Source: Bacteroidaceae bacterium (GTDB taxonomy: Bacteria; Bacteroidota; Bacteroidia; Bacteroidales; Bacteroidaceae). Taken from it: DNA of 29,433 nt. The stretch covers positions 1-29,433 of the forward strand of contig JAGBPB010000004.1 in the NCBI GenBank assembly GCA_017633615.1, read 5' to 3'. The notes under the pieces were generated by a model. That model ran no database searches and was not told the DNA's origin. It saw only the letters and a program-made list of their open reading frames with translations. Below are positions 7,317 to 13,572 of this stretch, one piece after another; the stretch's first letter is position 1, and every line of letters starts with the position of its first letter. The position numbers and the translations under genes are program-made.

Positions 7317-8162
7317 ATGAATACTATTTGGATAGTCCTGCCTATTTTGTGTCTGCTTATGTTTGACCTGGGTCTCACACTCAGGTTTGAGGATTTTGGT
7401 AAGGTTTTCCGTCATCCTTGGCCTATTGTGGTGGCTCTGTTCGGACAACTGGTATTGCTGCCGATAATAGCTCTTGGACTGGCTAAACTGTTCGGGCTGG
7501 GGCCGGTGTTTTTCATCGGTCTTATATTGATTGCGTGCTGTCCGGGTGGCAGTTCATCGAACGTATTCTCCAAGCTGGCGGGCGGTGATGTGGCTTTGTC
7601 AGTTATTCTTACGGCGCTGAGCAGTATCATTACGCTGTTTACCATTCCCGTTATCATGAGCTGGGCTACTCAGATGATAGGTGAGAGCGTGGGCATTACG
7701 CTTCCGGTGGGCAATCTCATCAAGCAGAACCTTCTGCTCATGCTGCTTCCGGTACTGCTGGGAATAGGTATGCACTATGCTTGGCCTAACGCGGCTTCCA
7801 AGACAGATAAGGTGCTCTCAAAATTGGCATTCCCGCTCCTGATGGTGCTCATTACGGTATTCTATATTCAGCATCACAAGACCATAATTGATAATATAGG
7901 TGTAATAGGAGCATGCGTTACTGCCTTGATTCTGGTGGCCATAACCTGCTCATCATTGCTGTCACGCCTGGTAAAGAACAGTTCTCAGCAACGCCGCACC
8001 GTAGTTATTGAGGTGGGCATGCAGAACGCTGCCCAAGCCATAGCAATAGCCACCAGTCCCTTCATCTTCAACAGCGCTGAGATGGCCATACCCGCCATTC
8101 TCTACTCCCTGATGATGAACATAGTTCTCCTCATCTACGTCTTCGCCATCAGAAAGAAATAA
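7317..8162 (+). CDS. Bile acid:sodium symporter (BASS) family transporter
   Basis: A 281-residue membrane protein with about nine or ten hydrophobic helices, the usual size for the family. Both conserved helix-break motifs are clear: CPGGSSSNVFSKLAGGD, and EVGMQNAAQAIAIAT in the C-terminal half. BASS proteins couple sodium entry to uptake of organic anions (bile acids, pantoate, keto acids and others), and the substrate cannot be read from sequence. The frame also opens at a TTG at 7284, but that codon lies within the T-run and -7 region of the promoter, so the ATG at 7317 is the start. It stands as a single-gene unit with its own promoter and converges on the DUF3795 gene. Confidence 0.92.
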   Translation: MNTIWIVLPILCLLMFDLGLTLRFEDFGKVFRHPWPIVVALFGQLVLLPIIALGLAKLFGLGPVFFIGLILIACCPGGSSSNVFSKLAGGDVALSVILTALSSIITLFTIPVIMSWATQMIGESVGITLPVGNLIKQNLLLMLLPVLLGIGMHYAWPNAASKTDKVLSKLAFPLLMVLITVFYIQHHKTIIDNIGVIGACVTALILVAITCSSLLSRLVKNSSQQRRTVVIEVGMQNAAQAIAIATSPFIFNSAEMAIPAILYSLMMNIVLLIYVFAIRKK

Positions 8163-8166
8163 TACA

Positions 8167-8186
8167 CAGGAACAAGCGTATTGGGG
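8167..8186 (+). repeat. Direct repeat, left copy, flanking the DUF3795 gene
   Basis: Positions 8167-8186 read CAGGAACAAGCGTATTGGGG. The segment at 8962-8981 matches 18 of 20 bases in the same orientation. The left copy lies in the 28-base gap between the convergent BASS and DUF3795 genes and runs into the hairpin at 8184-8196. Confidence 0.75.
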
Positions 8187-8196
8187 TGTTTCACCC
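8184..8196. other. Small hairpin at convergent gene ends
   Basis: GGGTG-TTT-CACCC forms a perfect 5-bp stem overlapping the DUF3795 stop codon (8191-8193). No U-tract follows in either direction, so it is at best a weak terminator or a 3'-end protecting structure. Confidence 0.5.
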
Positions 8197-8886
8197 TTCA
8201 AGATTTTCCTTAGCCTGCGGATTGTGCTGCCAAATGGCACCGACCTTGGAGCAAGTTTCCTTCTCCGGGCAATCACCGCAAGTCTCGAATCCTTTACTTA
8301 TCGCACATTGACGTATCTGGCACAGACGGTCGCAAAATACGGTTTTCCGTCCGTTCATCCTGCAGCCATCACAGTTAATGTGTTCCGGGAGAATGGGCGC
8401 ATTATTCAATTCGGACCATAGTTTCGCTGTCTTCTCCCGCAGTGCCTGGTCATCATTCTTTGTGGCGATATAAGCATCGCACTTCTCGCAATCCAGCCCG
8501 CAGATGGCAATTAGTCTCTTCATACCGGCGCGCCTCGTTATCCTGAAAGTACAACGATCGCCTCCTCTGAGAATCGTATTCTCAATCCGGACTTCGAACT
8601 GGCTGTCAGGTTCAAGCTGCGACAAAATATATAAAATGCTTTGTCTGGAGCACTCGCATTGTTCCGGATTACTCCGGAGTCCACATTTTACCTTTGGGCA
8701 CGAACATTCCAAATAACTCAATTCATACTCGTTTCCAGACTCAATAACTCTGCCCTGATACGACTTGCTATTGTACGCTTCCGAGTAGATCCTGTCGAAA
8801 TCCCCACCATACTTGGCATAGATTTGCTTATGTAAAGGTAGGACATGATCCTTAACGCATTCTATAGCTTCTTCTCTATAACCCAT
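8191..8886 (-). CDS. Cysteine-rich two-domain protein: ATC-hydrolase-like region plus DUF3795
   Basis: A 231-residue soluble protein with two parts. Residues about 1-118 end in a cysteine-rich block, LECSCPKVKCGL...CECSRQS, then GGDRCTFRI. This resembles the C-terminal part of the family annotated as L-2-amino-thiazoline-4-carboxylate hydrolase-like/DUF6144. From about residue 122 (MKRLIAICGLDCEKCDAY) it is a complete DUF3795 domain with many paired cysteines (CDGC, CDRLC, CGDC, ETC), likely binding zinc. DUF3795 proteins are usually free-standing and begin at this same MKRLIA-like point, so this looks like a fusion. Function is unknown for both parts. The gene is bracketed by an 18/20 direct repeat and stands alone on the minus strand. 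The first 40 residues have no clear match to me. Confidence 0.75.
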   Translation of the reverse strand: MGYREEAIECVKDHVLPLHKQIYAKYGGDFDRIYSEAYNSKSYQGRVIESGNEYELSYLECSCPKVKCGLRSNPEQCECSRQSILYILSQLEPDSQFEVRIENTILRGGDRCTFRITRRAGMKRLIAICGLDCEKCDAYIATKNDDQALREKTAKLWSELNNAPILPEHINCDGCRMNGRKTVFCDRLCQIRQCAISKGFETCGDCPEKETCSKVGAIWQHNPQAKENLEG

Positions 8887-8961
8887 ATCATTAGAATGAT
8901 GCTGAATTCATAAATTCCGATTTATCTGCCTAAAGATAGAAGTTTTTTGTGAAACATCACG

Positions 8962-8981
8962 CAGGTACAAGTGTATTGGGG
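8962..8981 (+). repeat. Direct repeat, right copy, flanking the DUF3795 gene
   Basis: Positions 8962-8981 read CAGGTACAAGTGTATTGGGG and match 8167-8186 at 18 of 20 positions. Just inside each copy, facing the gene, TGTTTCAC (8187-8194) and its reverse complement GTGAAACA (8949-8956) form short inverted ends. The two copies are about 795 bases apart. Confidence 0.75.
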
Positions 8982-9003
8982 CGAAGCGAGTATGCGAGCG
9001 AGA

Positions 9004-9128
9004 GCGGCCGGAGGCCGCCAAGCGAACGTTTTCGATAAGCCAGACGAACAGAAGGAGTTTACTCATTCTGTCGTGGCGAGAAAAGGTCGGCGAAGCCACA
9101 TGGAAAGGAGCGCGTTTGCGTAGCAAAC
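9004..9128. repeat. Chain of compact hairpins of unknown function
   Basis: Successive near-perfect hairpins with tiny loops are seen. GCGGCC-GGA-GGCCGC is at 9004-9018 and CGAA-CGTT-TTCG at 9023-9034. A 12-bp stem with one bulge and one mismatch around a TTTA loop is at 9044-9074. A 5-bp stem GTGGC/GCCAC spans 9073-9077 and 9095-9099, with GGC-GAA-GCC at 9089-9097. GTTTGC-GTA-GCAAAC is at 9114-9128. The order suggests a structured RNA or an intergenic repeat element, but I cannot name a family. Confidence 0.6.
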
Positions 9129-9153
9129 TAAAAAGAGGTCGTATAGGCGCTAT

Positions 9154-9188
9154 AAAAAACAAGAGGTCATCGAGACCTCTTGTTTTTT
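9154..9188 (-). terminator. Strong terminator of the tRNA-Ser/tRNA-Glu unit
   Basis: Positions 9154-9168 and 9174-9188 are perfect 15-base reverse complements around loop ATCGA, ending in six Ts on either strand. It starts one base after the tRNA-Glu 3' end on the minus strand. Outside the stem, 9145-9152 (AGGCGCTA) is the reverse complement of 9190-9197, which is the tRNA's 3' end, so the whole structure can extend to 23 bp with one mismatch. Confidence 0.92.
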
Positions 9189-9189
9189 G

Positions 9190-9261
9190 TAGCGCCTACG
9201 GGAATCGAACCCGTATGCCAAGATTGAGAATCTTGTATCCTAACCGTTAGATGAAAGCGCC
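9190..9261 (-). tRNA. tRNA-Glu (anticodon CTC)
   Basis: The 72-base minus-strand sequence folds as a tRNA. The acceptor strands are GGCGCTT and AGGCGCT, with G1-U72 and U6-G67 wobbles. The D arm is ATCT/GGAT. The anticodon stem CAAGA/TCTTG encloses loop TTCTCAA, giving anticodon CTC, which reads GAG. The T arm is ACGGG-TTCGATT-CCCGT. The discriminator is A and CCA is not encoded. It lies 30 bases downstream of tRNA-Ser and is followed at once by a strong terminator. Confidence 0.93.
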
Positions 9262-9291
9262 ATTCGGTTACGTTATGTTTGCTTAAGGGAG

Positions 9292-9378
9292 CGGAAGCTG
9301 GGGGATTCGAACCCCCGGTACGGTTACCCGTACGGCAGTTTAGCAAACTGCTGGTTTCAGCCACTCACCCAAACTTCC
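9292..9378 (-). tRNA. tRNA-Ser (anticodon GCT)
   Basis: An 87-base class II tRNA on the minus strand. The acceptor strands GGAAGTT/AGCTTCC pair with one wobble and the discriminator is G73, as expected for serine. The anticodon stem GCAGT/ACTGC encloses loop TTGCTAA, giving GCT, which reads AGC and AGU. A long variable arm (CGTACGG/CCGTAC) and the T loop TTCGAAT are clear. CCA is not encoded. It is the first gene of a two-tRNA transcript. Confidence 0.94.
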
Positions 9379-9412
9379 CTGGGAACCGTTATCCGGAATC
9401 CTTAAGCGGGCA

Positions 9413-9443
9413 CAAAGGTAATGCGCAGTTTTGAGTTCTGCAA
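9413..9443 (-). promoter_or_regulatory. Promoter of the tRNA-Ser/tRNA-Glu transcript
   Basis: On the minus strand a TTG (9443-9441), exactly 20 bases, then TACCTTTG (9420-9413) give a full match to the Bacteroidetes promoter. The tRNA-Ser 5' end is at 9378, leaving a leader of about 25-30 bases to be removed by processing. Confidence 0.8.
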
Positions 9444-9533
9444 GTTTTGAGATGATATTTTTTCAAAAAACAACAAAGCCGCACAAAAATCGTTATCTTT
9501 ACAAGAGAAAAGCTTGCTTTCCATTTTTTAATC

Positions 9534-10904
9534 ATGTCAAAAGACAGTTCCATCAAACTGCCGCACGGTTGCAGAGTAATTGATTTTCCCAAGTTTGAGG
9601 ATGATAGGGGCGCACTGTCATTCGTAGAAGGTGTAAATCATATCCCTTTCCATATTGAGCGTGTTTTCTGGATGTACGGTATGCCGGGAGACAAGACTCG
9701 TGGCGGACATTCACATATAGAGTGTTCTCAGGTATTGGTACCCGTTACCGGCAGTTTCAGACTGCTGATTGATGACGGAACTGATAAGGCTGAGATCTTG
9801 ATGGATTCAGCCTCCAGAGGAATCTTATTGCCTCCGGGTATATGGTGTGAATTGAGGGATTTTGCACCGAATACTTCAGTTATGGTGCTTACATCGCATC
9901 CGTTCCGTACTGAAGATTATGTGTTGGACCATCCTGAATATAGCAATAACAAAGTGATGGCAGTTCCATATGAACCCGCCCACCGTGAGATTTGGAACCG
10001 TTTTGTCAAGAGTTCCAAGAACGGTACTTTCCTTATGGACCGCGGTTATATGGATTATCACTCTGACCGTTTTACTGACTGCTCACTTATGTTCTATAAG
10101 AAAGGTGCGCTTCTGGCTCTGTTGCCTGCCAACTGGGTTAAGGATGAAAGCACCGTTCAGTCACACGGCGGGCTCACGTACGGCGGCCTGATAACCGGAG
10201 CCAATTTTACTGCTGAGGATGCCCTGGAGGTATTCCGATGCGCTATTGAATGGATGAAAAAGAATCTTGGGGCAGTAAGATGGATATACAAGCCTGTACC
10301 CAGAATCTACAGTTCACTTCCGGCCGATGAGGATCTATATGCGCTCTCACAAAACGGCGCTATCATAAAGAAGCGTGAAATCAGTTCCATAGTTGACCTG
10401 TCCAAGCGCATTCCGTTAAGTACTCTGCGCAAGCGCGGATACAAGAAGGCTACCAGGAACAGCCTGGCGGTTGTGGAGGGAAACTTTGAAAAGGATATTG
10501 AGGATTATTGGAACATCCTGTCTGAGCTGCTACGTGACAAATATGACTCCAAACCGGTTCATACCCTTGATGAGATAAGGTTGTTGCAAAGCCGTTTTCC
10601 TGATTCCATCAGACTGTATGTGGTAAAGGATGCGGATCAGATCATTGCGGGAACCGTAATTTATGATACGGGAACGGTTGTTAAGACGCAATATATAGCA
10701 TCGTCTGTTAAGGGAAAGGAACTGGGTGCGCTTGATCTGCTGTTCGGAACCCTTATGGATGATGTGTTCAAGTCCCGCAGTTTCATGGATTATGGAACCT
10801 CGACACTGGTGGGAGGCACAAACCTCAATGAGGGGCTTATATCGCAGAAGGAGGGATTCGGAGCCCGTGCGGTGGTTTATGATACTTATGAAATGTTGTT
10901 TTGA
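9534..10904 (+). CDS. Fused sugar 3,4-ketoisomerase (FdtA/WxcM-like cupin) and GNAT-type acyltransferase
   Basis: A 456-residue two-domain cytoplasmic protein. Residues about 10-140 form an FdtA/QdtA/WxcM-like cupin. RGGHSHIECSQVLVPVTGSF holds His59 and His61, matching the paired histidines of the ketoisomerases that convert dTDP-4-keto-6-deoxyglucose to its 3-keto isomer. Residues about 145-456 resemble the FemAB-like/Acetyltransf_6 branch of GNAT acyltransferases (SHGGLTYGGLITG, LRKRGYKKATRN, ...LDLLFGTLMDD). Next comes a DegT aminotransferase, 3 bases downstream. Together they supply isomerase, aminotransferase and acyltransferase, the three steps that make dTDP-Fuc3NAc or dTDP-Qui3NAc by the Fdt/Qdt routes. 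The acyl donor and exact sugar are unknown. An imperfect -7 box TATCTTTA lies at 9494-9501. Confidence 0.85.
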   Translation: MSKDSSIKLPHGCRVIDFPKFEDDRGALSFVEGVNHIPFHIERVFWMYGMPGDKTRGGHSHIECSQVLVPVTGSFRLLIDDGTDKAEILMDSASRGILLPPGIWCELRDFAPNTSVMVLTSHPFRTEDYVLDHPEYSNNKVMAVPYEPAHREIWNRFVKSSKNGTFLMDRGYMDYHSDRFTDCSLMFYKKGALLALLPANWVKDESTVQSHGGLTYGGLITGANFTAEDALEVFRCAIEWMKKNLGAVRWIYKPVPRIYSSLPADEDLYALSQNGAIIKKREISSIVDLSKRIPLSTLRKRGYKKATRNSLAVVEGNFEKDIEDYWNILSELLRDKYDSKPVHTLDEIRLLQSRFPDSIRLYVVKDADQIIAGTVIYDTGTVVKTQYIASSVKGKELGALDLLFGTLMDDVFKSRSFMDYGTSTLVGGTNLNEGLISQKEGFGARAVVYDTYEMLF

Positions 10905-10907
10905 ACT

Positions 10908-12014
10908 ATGATAGATTTTCTGCCTCTAGGCAAGATTACCGGGAAATACTCCGATGAGATACACAATGCGGTACTTGCTGCTGTGGACAGTGGCTGGTAT
11001 CTGCTGGGTGATGAGGTAAAGGCATTTGAGAGTGAGTACGCTGAGTATATAGGTTCACGCAATTGTATAGCGTGCGCCAATGGTCTTGATGCCCTCTGGC
11101 TGATACTGCGTGCCTACATGGAGATGGGGGTTATGGAGCCGGGCGATGAGGTTCTGGTTCCGGCCAATACATATATCGCTTCAATTCTGGCTATCACGGA
11201 GAACGGTCTGAAACCGGTTCTGGTGGAGCCTAAGCTGGAGACTCTTGAGATTGATGAAGAGCTTATAGAGAGTCTTATTACACCGCGTACCAAAGCATTG
11301 ATGACCGTACATCTGTACGGACGTCTCTCATGGTCCGGGCGGATGGCTGAGATATGCCGCCGTCACGGCCTTAAACTGATTGAGGATAATGCTCAGGCTC
11401 ACGGCTGTGAGACGCTTAACGGACGCAAAACCGGCTCTCTGGGCGATGCTGCCGGACACAGTTTCTATCCCGGCAAGAATCTGGGTGCGTTGGGCGATGC
11501 AGGAGCCGTAACCACTGATGACGGTATCCTGGCTGAGACCGTCCGGACTCTCGCAAACTATGGCTCAAGTGAGAAATACGTATTCCGTTACCGTGGGCGC
11601 AACAGCCGCATGGATGAGGTCCAGGCCGCAATACTTAGAGTGAAACTGCGTCATATTGATGATGACAACAATGCCCGCAAACGTATTGCCGCACTCTATA
11701 TGGACGGCATAACCAACCCGTTGGTGACTATGCCTGAGCGCCTGCCGGAGCAGTCAAACGTATGGCATATATTCCCCGTTTTCTGCGAGCGCAGGGATGA
11801 ACTCCAGCAACATCTCAAGTCAAACGGAATCCAGACACTGATACATTATCCCATACCTCCCCACAAACAGCAGTGCTATGCTGAGTGGAACAGTCTGAGT
11901 CTGCCCATTACCGAGCGTATCCACGCTCAGGAGCTAAGCCTCCCTATCAGTCAGGTTCTTACAGAACAAGAGGCAGAAACTGTAATCAAAGCGATCAACA
12001 GCTTTCATTCGTGA
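10908..12014 (+). CDS. DegT/DnrJ/EryC1/StrS sugar aminotransferase (FdtB-like)
   Basis: A 368-residue PLP-dependent aminotransferase of the nucleotide-sugar class. [15 protein letters not shown] carries the PLP-binding Lys190. Other family blocks are [23 protein letters not shown] and [16 protein letters not shown]. With the ketoisomerase just upstream, amination at C3 of a 3-keto-6-deoxyhexose is the likely reaction, as for FdtB/QdtB. The ATG at 10908 lies 3 bases after the upstream stop, so the two are certainly co-transcribed. The last 10 bases overlap the end of the convergent rlmH gene. Confidence 0.92.
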   Translation: MIDFLPLGKITGKYSDEIHNAVLAAVDSGWYLLGDEVKAFESEYAEYIGSRNCIACANGLDALWLILRAYMEMGVMEPGDEVLVPANTYIASILAITENGLKPVLVEPKLETLEIDEELIESLITPRTKALMTVHLYGRLSWSGRMAEICRRHGLKLIEDNAQAHGCETLNGRKTGSLGDAAGHSFYPGKNLGALGDAGAVTTDDGILAETVRTLANYGSSEKYVFRYRGRNSRMDEVQAAILRVKLRHIDDDNNARKRIAALYMDGITNPLVTMPERLPEQSNVWHIFPVFCERRDELQQHLKSNGIQTLIHYPIPPHKQQCYAEWNSLSLPITERIHAQELSLPISQVLTEQEAETVIKAINSFHS

Positions 12015-12478
12015 TGATAGGGCAGGTTGTTGAGTATCGCAAAGGCGCGATACAACTGCTCTACAAAGATAAGGCGCACCATCTGGTGTGAGAACGTCAT
12101 TCGCGAAAGCGACATGCGGCTGGGTATGCGTGTGTAGACATCGCGTGAAAAGCCGTAGGGGCCGCCTATGATGAATACCAGCCGTTTGGTTGATTGCGCC
12201 ATGCGTTTTTCAAGCCATGCGGCCATCTCAGGCGATGTAAACTCACGCCCTTTGTCATCAAGCAGAATTACGTCATCAGAGGGTTGTAGCAGTTTAAGGA
12301 TCTGCTCTCCTTCACGCATCTTCTGTACCTGCGGATCCATGTTGCGGGTGTTGCGGATATCGGGTATAACCTGCATCTCAAACTGGCTGAAATGGGTGAG
12401 CCGTTCCGTGTACTGGGCAATGCCTTCAGTGAGCCACTGCTGGTCAGTCTTGCCTACAACTATAAGCAGAATCTTCAT
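12005..12478 (-). CDS. rlmH: 23S rRNA (pseudouridine1915-N3)-methyltransferase RlmH
   Basis: A 157-residue SPOUT-class methyltransferase that uses SAM to methylate pseudouridine 1915 in helix 69 of 23S rRNA on assembled 70S ribosomes. The start [11 protein letters not shown], the SAM-binding IGGPYGF, and [23 protein letters not shown] near the C-terminus are diagnostic, and the length is normal. The frame runs open to 12628, but homology and the ATG at 12478 fix the start. A perfect -7 box TACTTTTG lies at 12503-12496 on the minus strand. It is an ordinary housekeeping gene set within the glycan region. Confidence 0.96.
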   Translation of the reverse strand: MKILLIVVGKTDQQWLTEGIAQYTERLTHFSQFEMQVIPDIRNTRNMDPQVQKMREGEQILKLLQPSDDVILLDDKGREFTSPEMAAWLEKRMAQSTKRLVFIIGGPYGFSRDVYTRIPSRMSLSRMTFSHQMVRLIFVEQLYRAFAILNNLPYHHE

Positions 12479-12495
12479 GAGGTACGTTTGTTCTG

Positions 12496-12503
12496 CAAAA
12501 GTA
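12496..12503 (-). promoter_or_regulatory. Possible -7 promoter element of rlmH
   Basis: TACTTTTG on the minus strand is a perfect -7 match 18 bases before the rlmH ATG. No TTG occurs at the usual 19-21 base distance upstream, so the -33 element is weak or missing. Confidence 0.45.
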
Positions 12504-12520
12504 CAATCAATCCCCGTGAT

Positions 12521-12552
12521 TTTGGTTGTTTGGAGGATATTTGTTAAGTTTG
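12521..12552 (+). promoter_or_regulatory. Promoter of the BASS transporter/acyltransferase operon
   Basis: TTTG at 12521-12524, 20 bases, then TAAGTTTG at 12545-12552 give a full match to the Bacteroidetes promoter. The ATG at 12592 follows a leader of about 33 bases. It is divergent from rlmH. Confidence 0.75.
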
Positions 12553-12591
12553 CCAGGTTTTTACTCAAAGAGTAATTAATAGGAACTGATA

Positions 12592-13572
12592 ATGTACGAG
12601 AGCCTTCAACAGCTGGATACACTTTCAATAAACTTCAACAGGACGGGAAACTGGCTGCTGATGCTGTTTATGGCTGTTGTGATGTACGGCGTGGCGCTGG
12701 GACTCAGACCTCAGTTCTTCCGCGGGGTGTTCAACCGCCCGCGTTCCATGTTCATAGGCTTGATATGCCAATGGTTCATCCTGCCTCTGATTACCTTCCT
12801 GCTTTGCGTGCTGTTCCACAATTTTGTGCCTCCTATGGTGGCTATGGGCCTCATTCTGGTGGCTTCATGTCCGGGTGGGGCGGTATCCAACTTCATGACA
12901 TCATACGCCAAGGGTAATGCTGAACTCTCTGTGCTGATGAGTACAATCACAACTCTGGCGGCACCCATATTCACTCCTATGAATTATGCCATATGGGGTG
13001 GCCTCTATACAAAATACATGGATGCCTCTGCGGGTGATGTGCTGCGTACCCTGCAGGTGCCGCCTTTGCAGATCGCATTGACTGTAGTCATCATAATAGG
13101 CATTCCGGTACTGCTGGGTCTGATAACAGTCAAGTTCGCCCCCAACGCATCGGCACGGCTCAAGGAGATAATGAGATATCTCTCCATTGTGGTGTTCCTG
13201 AGCGTGGTGGGAATGATGATTTCACAGAACATAATCCTTTTCAAGGAATACATAGGTTTTATTTTTGTTGTTGTCCTTATCCACAATCTGGTGGGTTTCG
13301 GAATAGGCTATTCAGCCGCCACGATAGGTAAGACACCTGTCAAGGACCGTCGCGCCGTTTGCATCGAGACCGGAATCCAGAATTCAGGATTGGGCCTGCT
13401 GTTGCTGTTCAATACCGGCATATTCCCGCCAGAGATAGCCAAGGGCGGTATGGTGTTCGTGACAGCATGGTGGGGAGTATGGCATATCATATCAGGCCTG
13501 CTGCTTGGAACGGCGTTCCGTTTTTCGGCTTTTGATACGACAGGCCTTTCAAAATTCTTGCGTAAGAAATGA
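12592..13572 (+). CDS. BASS family transporter, coupled to an acyltransferase
   Basis: A 326-residue membrane protein with about nine or ten helices after a 20-residue cytoplasmic N-terminus. The two BASS motifs are CPGGAVSNFMTSYAKGN and CIETGIQNSGLGLLLLFN. These resemble eukaryotic and bacterial sodium:organic anion symporters, so sodium-driven uptake of an organic anion is expected, but the substrate is unknown. The stop TGA overlaps the ATG of the next gene (ATGA at 13569-13572), so translation is probably coupled to the PlsC-type acyltransferase. Confidence 0.92.
   Translation: MYESLQQLDTLSINFNRTGNWLLMLFMAVVMYGVALGLRPQFFRGVFNRPRSMFIGLICQWFILPLITFLLCVLFHNFVPPMVAMGLILVASCPGGAVSNFMTSYAKGNAELSVLMSTITTLAAPIFTPMNYAIWGGLYTKYMDASAGDVLRTLQVPPLQIALTVVIIIGIPVLLGLITVKFAPNASARLKEIMRYLSIVVFLSVVGMMISQNIILFKEYIGFIFVVVLIHNLVGFGIGYSAATIGKTPVKDRRAVCIETGIQNSGLGLLLLFNTGIFPPEIAKGGMVFVTAWWGVWHIISGLLLGTAFRFSAFDTTGLSKFLRKK

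Larger units (their letters stand above)
8887..9189. other. Gene-free spacer with hairpin-rich DNA between the DUF3795 gene and the tRNA genes
   Basis: No convincing coding sequence is seen. An 84-codon minus-strand frame (8908-9162) crosses the hairpins, has a low-complexity arginine/serine-rich product and no recognisable domain. The spacer contains the right copy of the direct repeat (8962-8981), a run of compact hairpins (9004-9128), and the tRNA terminator (9154-9188). TATCTTTA read on the minus strand at 8938-8931 is a 7/8 match to a -7 box that might serve the DUF3795 gene. Confidence 0.7.

Noticed and set aside
8167..8981. Insertion sequence around the DUF3795 gene
   Set aside because: No transposase motif is present and the encoded protein belongs to unrelated families; only a cassette-like layout can be claimed.
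8982..9128. CRISPR array
   Set aside because: The hairpins differ in sequence and there are no equal-length repeats with regular spacers, nor any cas gene in the window.
8908..9162. 84-codon minus-strand open frame in the spacer before the tRNA genes
   Set aside because: It runs straight through the hairpin chain and part of the tRNA terminator, its product has no recognisable domain, and its composition looks like translated palindromic DNA.
12168..12575. 135-codon plus-strand frame across rlmH
   Set aside because: It is antisense to a fully conserved rlmH and has no family resemblance.
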